Shown: positions 43,395-51,708 of the stretch, in pieces | Layout of the letters: every line of letters starts with the position of its first letter | Position numbering within the stretch: position 1 is the stretch's first letter | Assembly: GCA_963832305.1 (NCBI GenBank) | Contig: CAWHTU010000003.1 | Location: 62,001 to 126,000 of the forward strand | Source: Roseiarcus sp963832305 | GTDB taxonomy: Bacteria; Pseudomonadota; Alphaproteobacteria; Rhizobiales; Beijerinckiaceae | Length of the DNA stretch: 64,000 nt | Direction of reading: 5' to 3' | Notes under the pieces: generated by a model | Seen by the model: only the letters and a program-made list of their open reading frames with translations | What the model was told of the DNA's origin: nothing | Databases searched by the model: none | Made by a program: the position numbers and the translations under genes

Positions 43395-44362
43395 GCGACG
43401 AGGTCCTGGCCCCGTTTCAAAGAGGCAAGCGCGTCCGCGGTTTCAAGCACGACCCGAGCCAGTTCCTCGCGCTCCGCGATATTCGTCATGAGCGTGCGGG
43501 CAAGCGTCACTTTGGACGCCACTTGAGCTGCCTCCTCCGCGTCTCCAATGTCCATCACGTATCCATCGAGCAGATCGCCATAGCGCTTCGCGACCGTCGC
43601 GGCGCTCGCTGTCAGTCCAAGCTCCCCCATCATTTTGGCCGTGGGACCCTTGATTGCGCGGCCGCCGATGATCGGGGAAACCGCGATGATTGGCGCCGCG
43701 CAAGCAGCAAGAGCCTCACGCATCCCCGACACGGCTAGGATCGGCTCGACACTGATGAAGGGGTTGGACGGGCAGATGACAACCGCACGCAGCCGTTCGT
43801 CGCGCAGAGCCGCCAGAATGTCAGGATGAGGGCGCGCACGCTCCGCGCCTTCGAAGGCGAGTTCCTGTACGACAGGACGGCACTGAAGACGCACGAAATA
43901 GTCCTGGAAATCGAGCCACCCCTCATCCGTTCTCAATCGGGTGCGCAATGGATCATCGGTCGCCGGCAGTATCCGGGGACCGACGCCGAGGCGGCGACAG
44001 AAATCTGCGGTGATGGCGGAGAGAGGGTCCCCCCGGCGCAGCCGACGCGTTCGCTCGACATGAACCGCGAGGTCACGGTCGCCAAGCAGGAACCAATCCT
44101 CGCCGCCGAGCATTTTCAGCGTTTCCATGAACGCCCACGTTTCGTCTTGCCGACCCCAACCGAGCTTCGTGTTGTCGAGGCCAGCCAGCGTGTACATCAA
44201 TGTGTCGGCGTCCGGAGAAATATGCAGGCCGAGATGCTCGAAATCATCGCCGACATTGGCGACGATGAGCAGATTTTCCGGAGCCACGATCCGGCTCAGC
44301 CCAAGCGCGAGCTTGGCGCCCCCGATCCCTCCGGATAGAGCAACCACCAGATCCCAGCTCAT
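43391..44362 (-). CDS. cofD: 2-phospho-L-lactate transferase (CofD/FbiA)
   Basis: A 323-residue enzyme that moves the activated phosphoacid moiety to FO, giving F420-0 or dehydro-F420-0. The CofD signature LVVALSGGIGGAKLALGLSRIV, IVANVGDDFEHLGLHISPDADTLMYTLAG and GWLDFQDYFVRLQCRP, with VICPSNPFISVEPILAV, is complete. Length is normal. It overlaps cofE upstream and cofC downstream by four bases each. Confidence 0.96.
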   Translation of the reverse strand: MSWDLVVALSGGIGGAKLALGLSRIVAPENLLIVANVGDDFEHLGLHISPDADTLMYTLAGLDNTKLGWGRQDETWAFMETLKMLGGEDWFLLGDRDLAVHVERTRRLRRGDPLSAITADFCRRLGVGPRILPATDDPLRTRLRTDEGWLDFQDYFVRLQCRPVVQELAFEGAERARPHPDILAALRDERLRAVVICPSNPFISVEPILAVSGMREALAACAAPIIAVSPIIGGRAIKGPTAKMMGELGLTASAATVAKRYGDLLDGYVMDIGDAEEAAQVASKVTLARTLMTNIAEREELARVVLETADALASLKRGQDLVA

Positions 44363-45123
44363 CGAAACAGATCCTCATTTGCAGGACGGACCAGGGTGGC
44401 CGCCGTCGATTCTGGGGCGGACCAGTGCAGACCGCGGATCAGGACCACCGGCAGCGCCTCATCCGCCTGCCCCATCAAGAGCGAGGCGGCGGCCGCGGCC
44501 TCGTCCGCAAAACCGACGACGCTCACCTCCAACTTTCGGCCAAACAGGTCGGGCCGCCCGCGCAGATCGACTAAGGCGGGCAGACCGGCGACGCCGATGG
44601 CGACGCCCACGGTTCCCTGGCGCCAGGGACGTCCGAAACTGTCGTTTATGATCACGGCGACATCGACCCCGGTCGCGGCATTAAGTCCGCGCCGTAGCGC
44701 CTCGGCGCTCCGATCCGGATTTTCCGGCAGCAGAAGGACATGAGCAGAGCCGTCCGCGGATCCCACGTTCGACTGGTCCACCCCAGCGTTCGCCATGATG
44801 AAACCAAGCCTGTGTTCGACGATCAGAACGCCGCGGCGAGTTCGCACGACACGAACCGACTCCGACAGAATGACCTCCACAAGCCGCGGATCCTTGTCAA
44901 TTTCCGCCGCAAGCGCCTGCGCCTTCGCGGAGGGTTCGACCATCGCGAGGTTGACGATGCGGCCCTCGGCCTTCGAGACGATCTTTTGCGCAATGACAAA
45001 GACATCGCCGGCGCGCGGCGCAACACCGCTCCGCTCGAGGGCTAACGCAATGAGCTCGACCAGGTCGTCACCAGCCTTGATCAAAGGCAGACCTTGGAGA
45101 CCGACGACCTCGAGAGAGGTCAT
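44359..45123 (-). CDS. cofE: F420-0:gamma-glutamyl ligase (CofE/FbiB N-terminal type)
   Basis: A 254-residue GTP-dependent ligase that adds the glutamate tail to F420-0. VVGLQGLPLIKAGDDLVELI, DVFVIAQKIVSKAEGRIVNL, LIVEHRLGFIMANAGVDQSN and IINDSFGRPWRQGTVGVAIGVAG are the family blocks including the metal site. It is a single-domain CofE; the FMN-binding domain fused in mycobacterial FbiB is absent. Reduction of dehydro-F420 would therefore need a separate enzyme if the cell uses phosphoenolpyruvate. It overlaps fgd and cofD by four bases. Confidence 0.95.
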   Translation of the reverse strand: MTSLEVVGLQGLPLIKAGDDLVELIALALERSGVAPRAGDVFVIAQKIVSKAEGRIVNLAMVEPSAKAQALAAEIDKDPRLVEVILSESVRVVRTRRGVLIVEHRLGFIMANAGVDQSNVGSADGSAHVLLLPENPDRSAEALRRGLNAATGVDVAVIINDSFGRPWRQGTVGVAIGVAGLPALVDLRGRPDLFGRKLEVSVVGFADEAAAAASLLMGQADEALPVVLIRGLHWSAPESTAATLVRPANEDLFR

Positions 45124-46148
45124 GCGCTCTTGGGCGTTTCCGGCCCGCCGAAGCGGCGCCGCAGGGAAGGCAGAACATGTTCCGCATAGAGGCGGATGAA
45201 TCGCTCCTGATCGGGACCCGGAGCATGAAAGACGAGATGATCGAAGCCGAGGTCGACGTAGTAGCCGATGCGTTCGACATGCTCGTCCGGATCGGTCGAG
45301 ACGATCCAGCGGCTCGCGGCGCGTTCGGCCGAGAGCCCGTCGGCAAGCCGCTCCATCTCTTCCGGACTGTGGACGGAAACCTTCTCCTCAGGCGTCAGGG
45401 CGAGGACCGCCCAGTGGCGAGTGTCCTCCAGCGCGCGTTTGCTGTCCGTGTCGAACGAGACCTTGACCTCCATCATCCTTGTATACTCACGCGTTCGCGA
45501 ACCGGCCTCGGCCCGTCCCTCCAATACCTTCGGCAATATCGTTTCGGTGTAGAGCTCGCGGGCTTTGCCGCTGGTGCAGATCAGGCCGTCGCCCGCTCGT
45601 CCTGCGTATTTTGCAATCAGCGCGCCGGCCGCGGCGATATATATCGGTACCGGCGTTGCCGGCCGATCATAGATGGTGGCGTCCCGAGTGCGATAATACT
45701 GGCCTTCGAACGTTACCCGCTCTTCAGTCCAGAGCCGACGGATCAAGATGACGGCCTCACGCAGACGGGCGAACCGCTCCTTGAAATCGGGCCATGTGAT
45801 GCCCGTTGACGGAACCTCGTTCAGCGATTCCCCGGTGCCTACGCCGAGCACAACCCGATCGGGAAACATGACGGCCAGAGTGGCGAAAGCTTGCGCCACG
45901 ACAGCGGGGTGATAGCGAAAGGTCGGCGTCATCACGCTCGTGCCGATTGTGATGCGCGACGTCACGGCTCCGAGCGCGCCGAGCCACGCGAGCGAGAAGG
46001 GAGCGTGGCCGCCATGGTGTTTCCATGGCTGGAAATGGTCGCTGATGAAGACCGAATCGAAACCCGACTGCTCCGCAAGACGCGAAAACCGGAGCAGTTC
46101 TGTCGGCTCGAATTGCTCCGCCGATGCCTTATAGCCAAGCTTGAGCAC
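45120..46148 (-). CDS. fgd: F420-dependent glucose-6-phosphate dehydrogenase-like enzyme (FGD)
   Basis: A 342-residue LLM-family enzyme very close to mycobacterial FGD1. LKLGYKASAEQFEPTELLRF is followed by SDHFQPWKHHGGHAPFSL (catalytic His and Trp), TPTFRYHPAVVAQAFATL and GVGTGESLNE (catalytic Glu). The phosphate-binding Lys, Lys and Arg positions appear as TSGKARELY, TPEEKVSVH and ASRWIVSTDP. It should oxidise glucose-6-phosphate, or a related sugar phosphate, and reduce F420. The GTG start is chosen as GGAGAG lies seven bases upstream and the family begins with this motif. It is the first gene of the cofE-cofD-cofC operon, so F420 synthesis and reduction are coupled. Confidence 0.92.
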   Translation of the reverse strand: MLKLGYKASAEQFEPTELLRFSRLAEQSGFDSVFISDHFQPWKHHGGHAPFSLAWLGALGAVTSRITIGTSVMTPTFRYHPAVVAQAFATLAVMFPDRVVLGVGTGESLNEVPSTGITWPDFKERFARLREAVILIRRLWTEERVTFEGQYYRTRDATIYDRPATPVPIYIAAAGALIAKYAGRAGDGLICTSGKARELYTETILPKVLEGRAEAGSRTREYTRMMEVKVSFDTDSKRALEDTRHWAVLALTPEEKVSVHSPEEMERLADGLSAERAASRWIVSTDPDEHVERIGYYVDLGFDHLVFHAPGPDQERFIRLYAEHVLPSLRRRFGGPETPKSA

Positions 46149-46327
46149 GGTACGCTCTCCACCTGATGAGGCCGCCGGGGTCAGGGAATAGAATAGCGCA
46201 GACAGGTTTATTAGGGTCGCGGTTCGCTCTTGAACGAAACGCAACCATCACCGCGGCCTAGCGGCCTCGCGGGCCATCTGCGCGCCTGACCGAAACTGCG
46301 CCCGGTCGTTGGGCTTCTGCACGTGGT

Positions 46328-46726
46328 TCAGCCTTGGGCCTGCACGGCAGTCGGCTCAATTTCAAACGTAACCCTGACCTGGCCTGGCTGGGCCCAGGGA
46401 TACTTTTCCTTCCCGAGGTATTTCTTGGCGAGGGAATCGATGTGCGCCGACGCGCCCTCCTCGGCCACATGCGCAACTCGGCCGCGGATCTGGATGTAAC
46501 GATACGGATTCTCGGGATCAAGAATCGAAAGCGCCACGGGCGCGCCTTCCTGCATGTTGCGTACCTTCACCCGCCCCTTCGCGGAGTTTACCCGGATCTT
46601 GCCATCCGCGTAGTCGAACCACACGGGCGTTACTTGCGGCGTTCCGTTCGGCATGATCGTCGCCAAATGGGCAAACGCTTTTTTCTGCTCCACTAAATCC
46701 AGATACTCAGCGGGTATCGCTGCCAT
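46328..46726 (-). CDS. PPOX-class F420-dependent oxidoreductase (FDOR-B)
   Basis: A 132-residue split-barrel protein of the pyridoxamine-oxidase-like fold. EYLDLVEQKKAFAHLATIMPNG is followed by PQVTPVWFDYADGKIRVNSAKGRVKVRNM, the FDOR-B pattern in which the Lys/Arg cluster binds the F420 phosphate, and by PYRYIQIRGRVAHV. Substrates of this group include biliverdin and small oxidised molecules, but the one used here is unknown. It is upstream of fgd on the same strand, 179 bases away, and divergent from the Ddn-like gene. Confidence 0.88.
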   Translation of the reverse strand: MAAIPAEYLDLVEQKKAFAHLATIMPNGTPQVTPVWFDYADGKIRVNSAKGRVKVRNMQEGAPVALSILDPENPYRYIQIRGRVAHVAEEGASAHIDSLAKKYLGKEKYPWAQPGQVRVTFEIEPTAVQAQG

Positions 46727-46968
46727 AACTATCTCCTCGATTGGCGTGGGTTTCTCGCGCCGCGTTTTGCTGGAGCGCTGGTTCGGCGTTGGTGATCAAC
46801 CTAATCGTCGCAACCTGACATGGCAACGAGACGAGATCACGCCGTTGCGGGCTAAAGGCTTCGACCGTCGGCCAGGGCTCTCGCTCGCCACGGCCTTCCC
46901 GTCGAGGTCATCATTGGCCAGCTTTGCGCCAACCGCTATAGTCGCTGCAACTCTGAAGGAGGCCCGTG

Positions 46969-47430
46969 ATGGCTGAAGCGAAACTCGCTCCGAACCTGCC
47001 GGACTGGATGGTTAAGCATGCCAACCGCTATATCGCCAGCGGCGGAACCGAGGGACACTCGTACAAGATCAATGTGCCGGGGCGGGGCGAGATCACGGCG
47101 CCGGCGCTGCTGCTGACGACCACCGGCCGCAAGTCCGGCGATAAGTTCATCTTCCCGCTGTTCTACGGAACGGACGCCGACCGCTACTTCGTAGTCGCCT
47201 CGAAGGGCGGCGCGCCCGAACACCCAGGATGGTACCGCAATCTTCTCGCCAACCCGGATGTCGAAGTCCAAGTCGGGACGGAGAAGCTGAGGGCGCGGGC
47301 GACGACGGCCACGGGTGACGAGCGTGAGCGTCTTTGGAAAAAGGCGCTCGAATTTTGGCCCCCCTACGCCGACTACGCGCTCAAGGCCGACCGCGAGATA
47401 CCCGTGGTCGTGCTCGACCCCATCCATTGA
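46969..47430 (+). CDS. Deazaflavin-dependent nitroreductase family protein (Ddn/FDOR-A-like)
   Basis: A 153-residue split-barrel protein. ALLLTTTGRKSGDKFIFPLFYG and YFVVASKGGAPEHPGWYRNLLANP are the characteristic F420-binding blocks (GRKSG and the GGAPxHPxWYxNL motif). Members reduce quinones or nitro-compounds with F420H2. The ATG at 46969 directly follows a GTG that is also in frame, and AGGAGG precedes both. It completes the set of F420-using enzymes in this locus. Confidence 0.9.
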   Translation: MAEAKLAPNLPDWMVKHANRYIASGGTEGHSYKINVPGRGEITAPALLLTTTGRKSGDKFIFPLFYGTDADRYFVVASKGGAPEHPGWYRNLLANPDVEVQVGTEKLRARATTATGDERERLWKKALEFWPPYADYALKADREIPVVVLDPIH

Positions 47431-47642
47431 GAAGCCTTGATGTTCGGCAGCTAGACCGGGAAGGAGTGGATGCTTTCGTCAATTTTCACGCACTCGAAAG
47501 CGCCGAACCGATGACGACGGAGGTCGGTCCCGCCTGAGCGGCGCCCCTCGGTTGGCCCGGCAATCTTTACCCAGCGCCTATGGTGTCGAACGCGCACAAC
47601 GGCCAGTGATCGAGACGGCGTGCGACTCGTCGCGCGCTCTCC

Positions 47643-47972
47643 TCAGTCGTGATGAAACACTTCTTCCGCCATCGCCCACCACTCGCCCGTCTTGCGCGTC
47701 GCGAGCGGCGCCTGCATCGGATTGTGGATCGCCCACCAATCCTGGGTGCGCGCGTCGGCCGCCATCTTTTTTGCGTCGGCAGGCCAGTCTTCTCCGTGAT
47801 ATTCCCAGTAGGCAAACAAGAGATTTTCCGGCTCGCGCAGGAAGATCGAATAGTTTCGGATGTTGCACCCGGAGATCCTGGCCAGAACTTCAGGCCAGAC
47901 GGCGGCGTGCGTTCGCTTGTATTCGGCGATCTGGTCCGGTTTGATTCCGATCACCATGCCCATGCGCTTCAT
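47643..47972 (-). CDS. rhaM: L-rhamnose mutarotase family protein
   Basis: A 109-residue dimeric ferredoxin-like protein that interconverts alpha and beta L-rhamnose or a similar sugar. KRMGMVIGIKPDQIAEYKRTHAAVWPEVL contains the catalytic His of the THAAVWPEV block; NYSIFLREPENLLFAYWEYHGEDW and the final TGEWWAMAEEVFHHD match the family. It overlaps the end of an enolase-superfamily fragment by four bases, so both come from a sugar-acid degradation operon. Confidence 0.92.
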   Translation of the reverse strand: MKRMGMVIGIKPDQIAEYKRTHAAVWPEVLARISGCNIRNYSIFLREPENLLFAYWEYHGEDWPADAKKMAADARTQDWWAIHNPMQAPLATRKTGEWWAMAEEVFHHD

Positions 47973-48160
47973 GATTGTGCTCCCCTTCCGAATGCGAGGC
48001 TGAACGCAGGAAGGCTTTTGGCCTTCACGGCGTCAAGGTCCCATTCGACGTCAATGCCCGGCTTCATTGGCGCGAGCGCCATGCCGTTCTCGATCCGCAA
48101 CGCTGAGGTCGTCAGGTTGTCGAGCTGAGGAATATGCTCGACGTATATCACCGTTACGAT
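47969..48160 (-). pseudogene. C-terminal fragment of an enolase-superfamily sugar acid dehydratase
   Basis: About 60 codons remain: VIYVEHIPQLDNLTTSALRI, then GMALAPMKPGIDVEWDLDAV, the usual end of mandelate-racemase/rhamnonate- or fuconate-dehydratase proteins. The catalytic barrel is absent, and the sequence upstream to 48314 shows no homology in any frame. Its partner rhaM, four bases into it, looks intact. The remaining gene was cut at its 5' side. Confidence 0.6.
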
Positions 48161-48314
48161 CGGAGTCTCCTGCGACGAGAAGCTTTGGATCGCGTCGGTG
48201 ACCTTGGGCTCCGCTCGATCCGCGCCATGCCTACCTTTCCTCGCCGTTGATCGCTCGCCCCTGGTCGACGTCCCTGGCACACACAAGCAATGACTTGTCG
48301 TAAGACCGCGGGAG

Positions 48315-49625
48315 TCAGGCTGCCCTGTAGGAATTCTCGATCGCATCGCCAAGGATCGACAGGCCGAGGTCGATTTCGCCGTCGCTGACCGTCAATGGCG
48401 GCGCGATGCGGAAAACGCCGCCCATGCCCGGCAACTGCACCACGTTCATGCTGAGGCCGAGCTTCATGCATTCGCGGGTGATGCGGACGCCGAATTCGCC
48501 ATCGGCAGCCCGGCTCGGACGGTCTTTCACGATCTCCATGCCGAGCAAAAGCCCGCGCCCGCGCACATCGCCGATGCACTCATAGCGCTGCTGCAACGCG
48601 CAAAGGCCATCGGAAAGGCGTTTGCCGGCGCTACGCGCGCGTTCGACGAGATGATCGCGCTCGACCACCTCAAGCACCTTCAGGCCGACTGCGGCTGGCA
48701 GGGGGTCGGACACATGCGTCGTATAGAACAGATAGCCGAGCGTGTGCGCCTTCTCTTCAATCGCAGCCGATGTGACGACTGCCGACAAAGGCAGGCCGGC
48801 GCCGAGCGTTTTCGAAAGCGTGAGGATGTCAGGGGTCACGCCGTCGCGCTCGAAGGCGAACATCGTGCCAGTTCGGCCGACGCCGGTCTGCGCTTCGTCA
48901 AGGATCAGGAGCATGCCGCGCTCCTCGCACTTTTGCTTCAGGGCGGCGAGATAGCCAAGCGGCAGATCGATGACGCCGCCGGAGCTCAAGATCGGCTCGG
49001 CTATGAAGGCGGCAAGGCTGCCGCTGGACTGGCGGTCGATCAGATCGAAGGCGTAGTCGAGCTCGCCCTTCCAGTCGTACTCGCCCTTTCTCTCGAACCG
49101 CGGACGGAAGGGAAACGGCGCCGGTATCGCGTACGAGCCCACGGCCGCCGGACCGGCGCCACGGCGGCCGGCGCTGTAAGTCGCCGAGGCGGCGGCCCCC
49201 GTCATGCCATGCCAAGACTGCGCGAAACCGACAACTTCATATTTGCCGGTGACAAGCTTCGCCATGCGGATCGCAGCTTCATTCGATTCGGCGCCGGTCG
49301 AAAGCAGCAACACGCGGTCGAGACCTTCCGGCGTCTTTTCGGCAAGCGCGGTCGCGAGGTCGACGACGGGTCGCGAAATCATGCCGCTGAAGAGATGGTC
49401 AAGCCGATTGATGGACTTCGTCACGACCTCGACGATCTCGGGGTGCGAATGGCCGAGGATGGCGCTCATCTGGCCCGAGGTGAAGTCGAGGATCGCGCGA
49501 TCGTCGGCGTCATATACAAAGCTGCCGGCTGCGCGTTCGATGATCAGCGGCTCGAAGCTGCCGCCATAGCGGATCAGATGATTGCGCGCGTTCCGCCAGA
49601 ATTGAGGCTCATCGTTTTTGGACAT
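48315..49625 (-). CDS. Class III PLP-dependent aminotransferase (dialkylglycine decarboxylase-like)
   Basis: A 436-residue fold-type I PLP enzyme. The region DFTSGQMSAILGHSHPEIVE, LLSTGAESNEAAIRMAKLVTG, AFIAEPILSSGGVIDLP, LILDEAQTGVGRTGTMFAFE and the PLP lysine in DILTLSKTLGAGLPLSAVV is typical of 2,2-dialkylglycine decarboxylases. The amine substrate is unknown. An alternative start 24 residues upstream (49697) is possible; the shorter form aligns better with the family. It is a single gene on the minus strand. Confidence 0.9.
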   Translation of the reverse strand: MSKNDEPQFWRNARNHLIRYGGSFEPLIIERAAGSFVYDADDRAILDFTSGQMSAILGHSHPEIVEVVTKSINRLDHLFSGMISRPVVDLATALAEKTPEGLDRVLLLSTGAESNEAAIRMAKLVTGKYEVVGFAQSWHGMTGAAASATYSAGRRGAGPAAVGSYAIPAPFPFRPRFERKGEYDWKGELDYAFDLIDRQSSGSLAAFIAEPILSSGGVIDLPLGYLAALKQKCEERGMLLILDEAQTGVGRTGTMFAFERDGVTPDILTLSKTLGAGLPLSAVVTSAAIEEKAHTLGYLFYTTHVSDPLPAAVGLKVLEVVERDHLVERARSAGKRLSDGLCALQQRYECIGDVRGRGLLLGMEIVKDRPSRAADGEFGVRITRECMKLGLSMNVVQLPGMGGVFRIAPPLTVSDGEIDLGLSILGDAIENSYRAA

Positions 49626-49750
49626 GCGGCCGCGCTCCGGGACTTCGGTAGGAATCTCCCCGACAGGGTTGTCAGGTTCGCGAGTTTCGCTTGTCAACAG
49701 GAACCGCGCCAGAAAGGCGACGGGGGCCGGCGGTCCGATGCTGTTGGCCG

Positions 49751-51494
49751 CTACTCCTCGAACCGCTCGCTCGTCCCGATCGACTTCGGCGGCGCGATCG
49801 AAGGGTCGGGCTTCTGCGCATCGAGGCCTCCGTCGCGGAAGCGGTTGACGATCGGATAGCGCCGGTCGCGGCCGAAGTTCTTCGGGCCCACCTTCACCCC
49901 CGGCGCCGACTGGCGGCGCTTGTATTCGGCGAGATAAAGCAGGCGCTCGACTTTGCGCACCGTCTCCGGATCGTAGCCCTGGGCGACGATGTCGGCGATC
50001 CGCATCTCCTTCTCCACGAGCCCGTGCAGGATCCCGTCGAGCACCGGATAGGGCGGCAGCGAATCCTCGTCCTTCTGGTTCTCGCGCAGTTCGGCGCTTG
50101 GCGGCTTGACGATGATGTTCTGCGGGATCACCTCGCCGTCCGGCCCGAGCGCGCCTTCCGGCTTCCAGCGGTTGCGTAAGGTCGAGAGGCGAAAGACCTC
50201 CATCTTGTAGAGGTCCTTGATCGGATTGAAGCCGCCGTTCATGTCGCCGTACAGCGTCGCGTAGCCGACCGACATCTCCGACTTGTTTCCGGTCGTCACG
50301 ACCATCGCGCCGGTCTTATTCGAGATCGCCATCAGGATCAGCCCGCGCACCCGGCTCTGGACGTTCTCTTCGGTGATGTCGCGCTTCTTGCCGGCGAACA
50401 TCCGCGCAAGCGCCCGCTCGACGCCCTCGACCGGTTCGGCGATCGGCACGATGTCGTAGCGGATTCCAAGCGCTTTTGCGCAGCCTGCGGCGTCGGCGAG
50501 TGATTCGTTCGAGGTGAAGCGATAGGGCAGCATCACCGCCTGCACCCGCTCCGCGCCCAGCGCGTCGACCGCCATTGCGGCGCAGAGCGCCGAATCGACG
50601 CCGCCCGACAAGCCCAGCACGACTCCGGGAAAGCGGTTGTTGTCGACGTAGTCGCGCAAGCCCATGACGCAGGCCGCATAGTCGGCCTCGTCGCCCTCCT
50701 CGACCACCGCGCGCGGACCCTCGACGCAACGCCAGCTTTTGCCGCTCCGTTCCCAAACCGTTTTCGCGACCATAGGACGGAAGGCCGGCAATTGGGCGCC
50801 GAGGCTGCGGTCGGCGTTGAGCGCGAAACTCCCGCCGTCGAACACGAGCTCGTCCTGGCCGCCGACCATGTTGAGATAGATGAGCGGCAAGCCGCTCTCG
50901 ACCACGCGCGAAACGGCGACATTCTGGCGAATGGCGAGCTTGTCTCGCTCATACGGCGAGGCGTTGGCGACGAGAAGAATTTCGCCGCCCGTCTCGAGGA
51001 TGCATTCGACCGGGTCGGGACCCCAGATGTCCTCGCAGATCGGGACGCCGACGCGCACGCCGCGAAACACGATCGGTCCCGGCGACGGGCCCGGCGCGAA
51101 CACCCGCTTCTCGTCGAAGACGCCGTAATTGGGCAGATCGACCTTGAACCTGACCGCCTCGATCCGCCCGTGGTCGAGCAGCGCCATGGCGTTATGGAGC
51201 TTGCCGTCCTCGACCCAGGGCAGGCCGACCAGCGACAGCCGGGCCGCCGTCGGCGGTCAAGCGCGCGAGCTCGTCGCAGGCGGCCCGGCACGCCTCCTGG
51301 AACGCGGGCTTGAGCACCAGGTCCTCGGGCGGATAGCCGGAAAGATAGAGTTCCGGCGCCATCACGATGTCGGCCCCGAACGCCGCCGCCTCCGTGCGCG
51401 CCTTCCGCAATCGGTCGCGGTTCCCCGCGATGTCGCCGACGATCGCGGGGATCTGGGCAAGCGCAATGACGAGCCGGTCGGGAGGGGAGGGCAT
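49751..51494 (-). CDS. nadE: Glutamine-dependent NAD+ synthetase, one apparent G insertion
   Basis: The N-terminal nitrilase-like glutaminase domain starts at 51494 (RLVIALAQIPAIVGDIAGNRD, APELYLSGYPPEDLVLKP) and the ATP-dependent synthetase domain follows (GVVLGLSGGVDSALCAAMAVDAL, the PP-loop; catalytic Cys in GVPICEDIWG). An extra base at 51233 breaks the frame; removing it reads GGPAVLVGLPWVEDGKLHNAM and restores a protein of about 580 residues. NadE makes NAD+ from deamido-NAD+ using glutamine and is normally essential, so a read error is the likeliest explanation. As read, only the second part (49751-51187) could be translated. Confidence 0.88.
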
Positions 51495-51540
51495 GCGCCG
51501 AGACTTAGCGCATGACGCAATCCGTTGGAACCAGATCCAT

Positions 51541-51632
51541 CATTGCGAGCGACGCGAAGCGATCCATGGATGATCGTTGGGCGCCATGAACTCCCCCTGG
51601 ATCGCCGCGTCGCTTCGCTCCTCGCGACGACG
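51541..51632. repeat. Imperfect inverted repeat (dispersed extragenic type)
   Basis: CATTGCGAGCGACGCGAAGC (51541-51560) and its partial complement CGCGTCGCTTCGCTCCTCG (51606-51624), each extended by GATCC-like ends, form an imperfect stem. The family CATTGCGAGCGAAGCGAAG is a common intergenic repeat in alphaproteobacteria. It fills the gap between nadE and the phosphoesterase. Confidence 0.5.
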
Positions 51633-51708
51633 ATTTCCACGGAAGCGCAACTTGCTCTCGTGTTTGGGCCAGCAACAAGCGGCCGCTTTCTTGTGCCGGC
51701 GCCCGGGG

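Noticed and set aside
48651..49859. 402-codon open frame on the plus strand
   Set aside because: Lies opposite the aminotransferase, which has a full set of PLP motifs.
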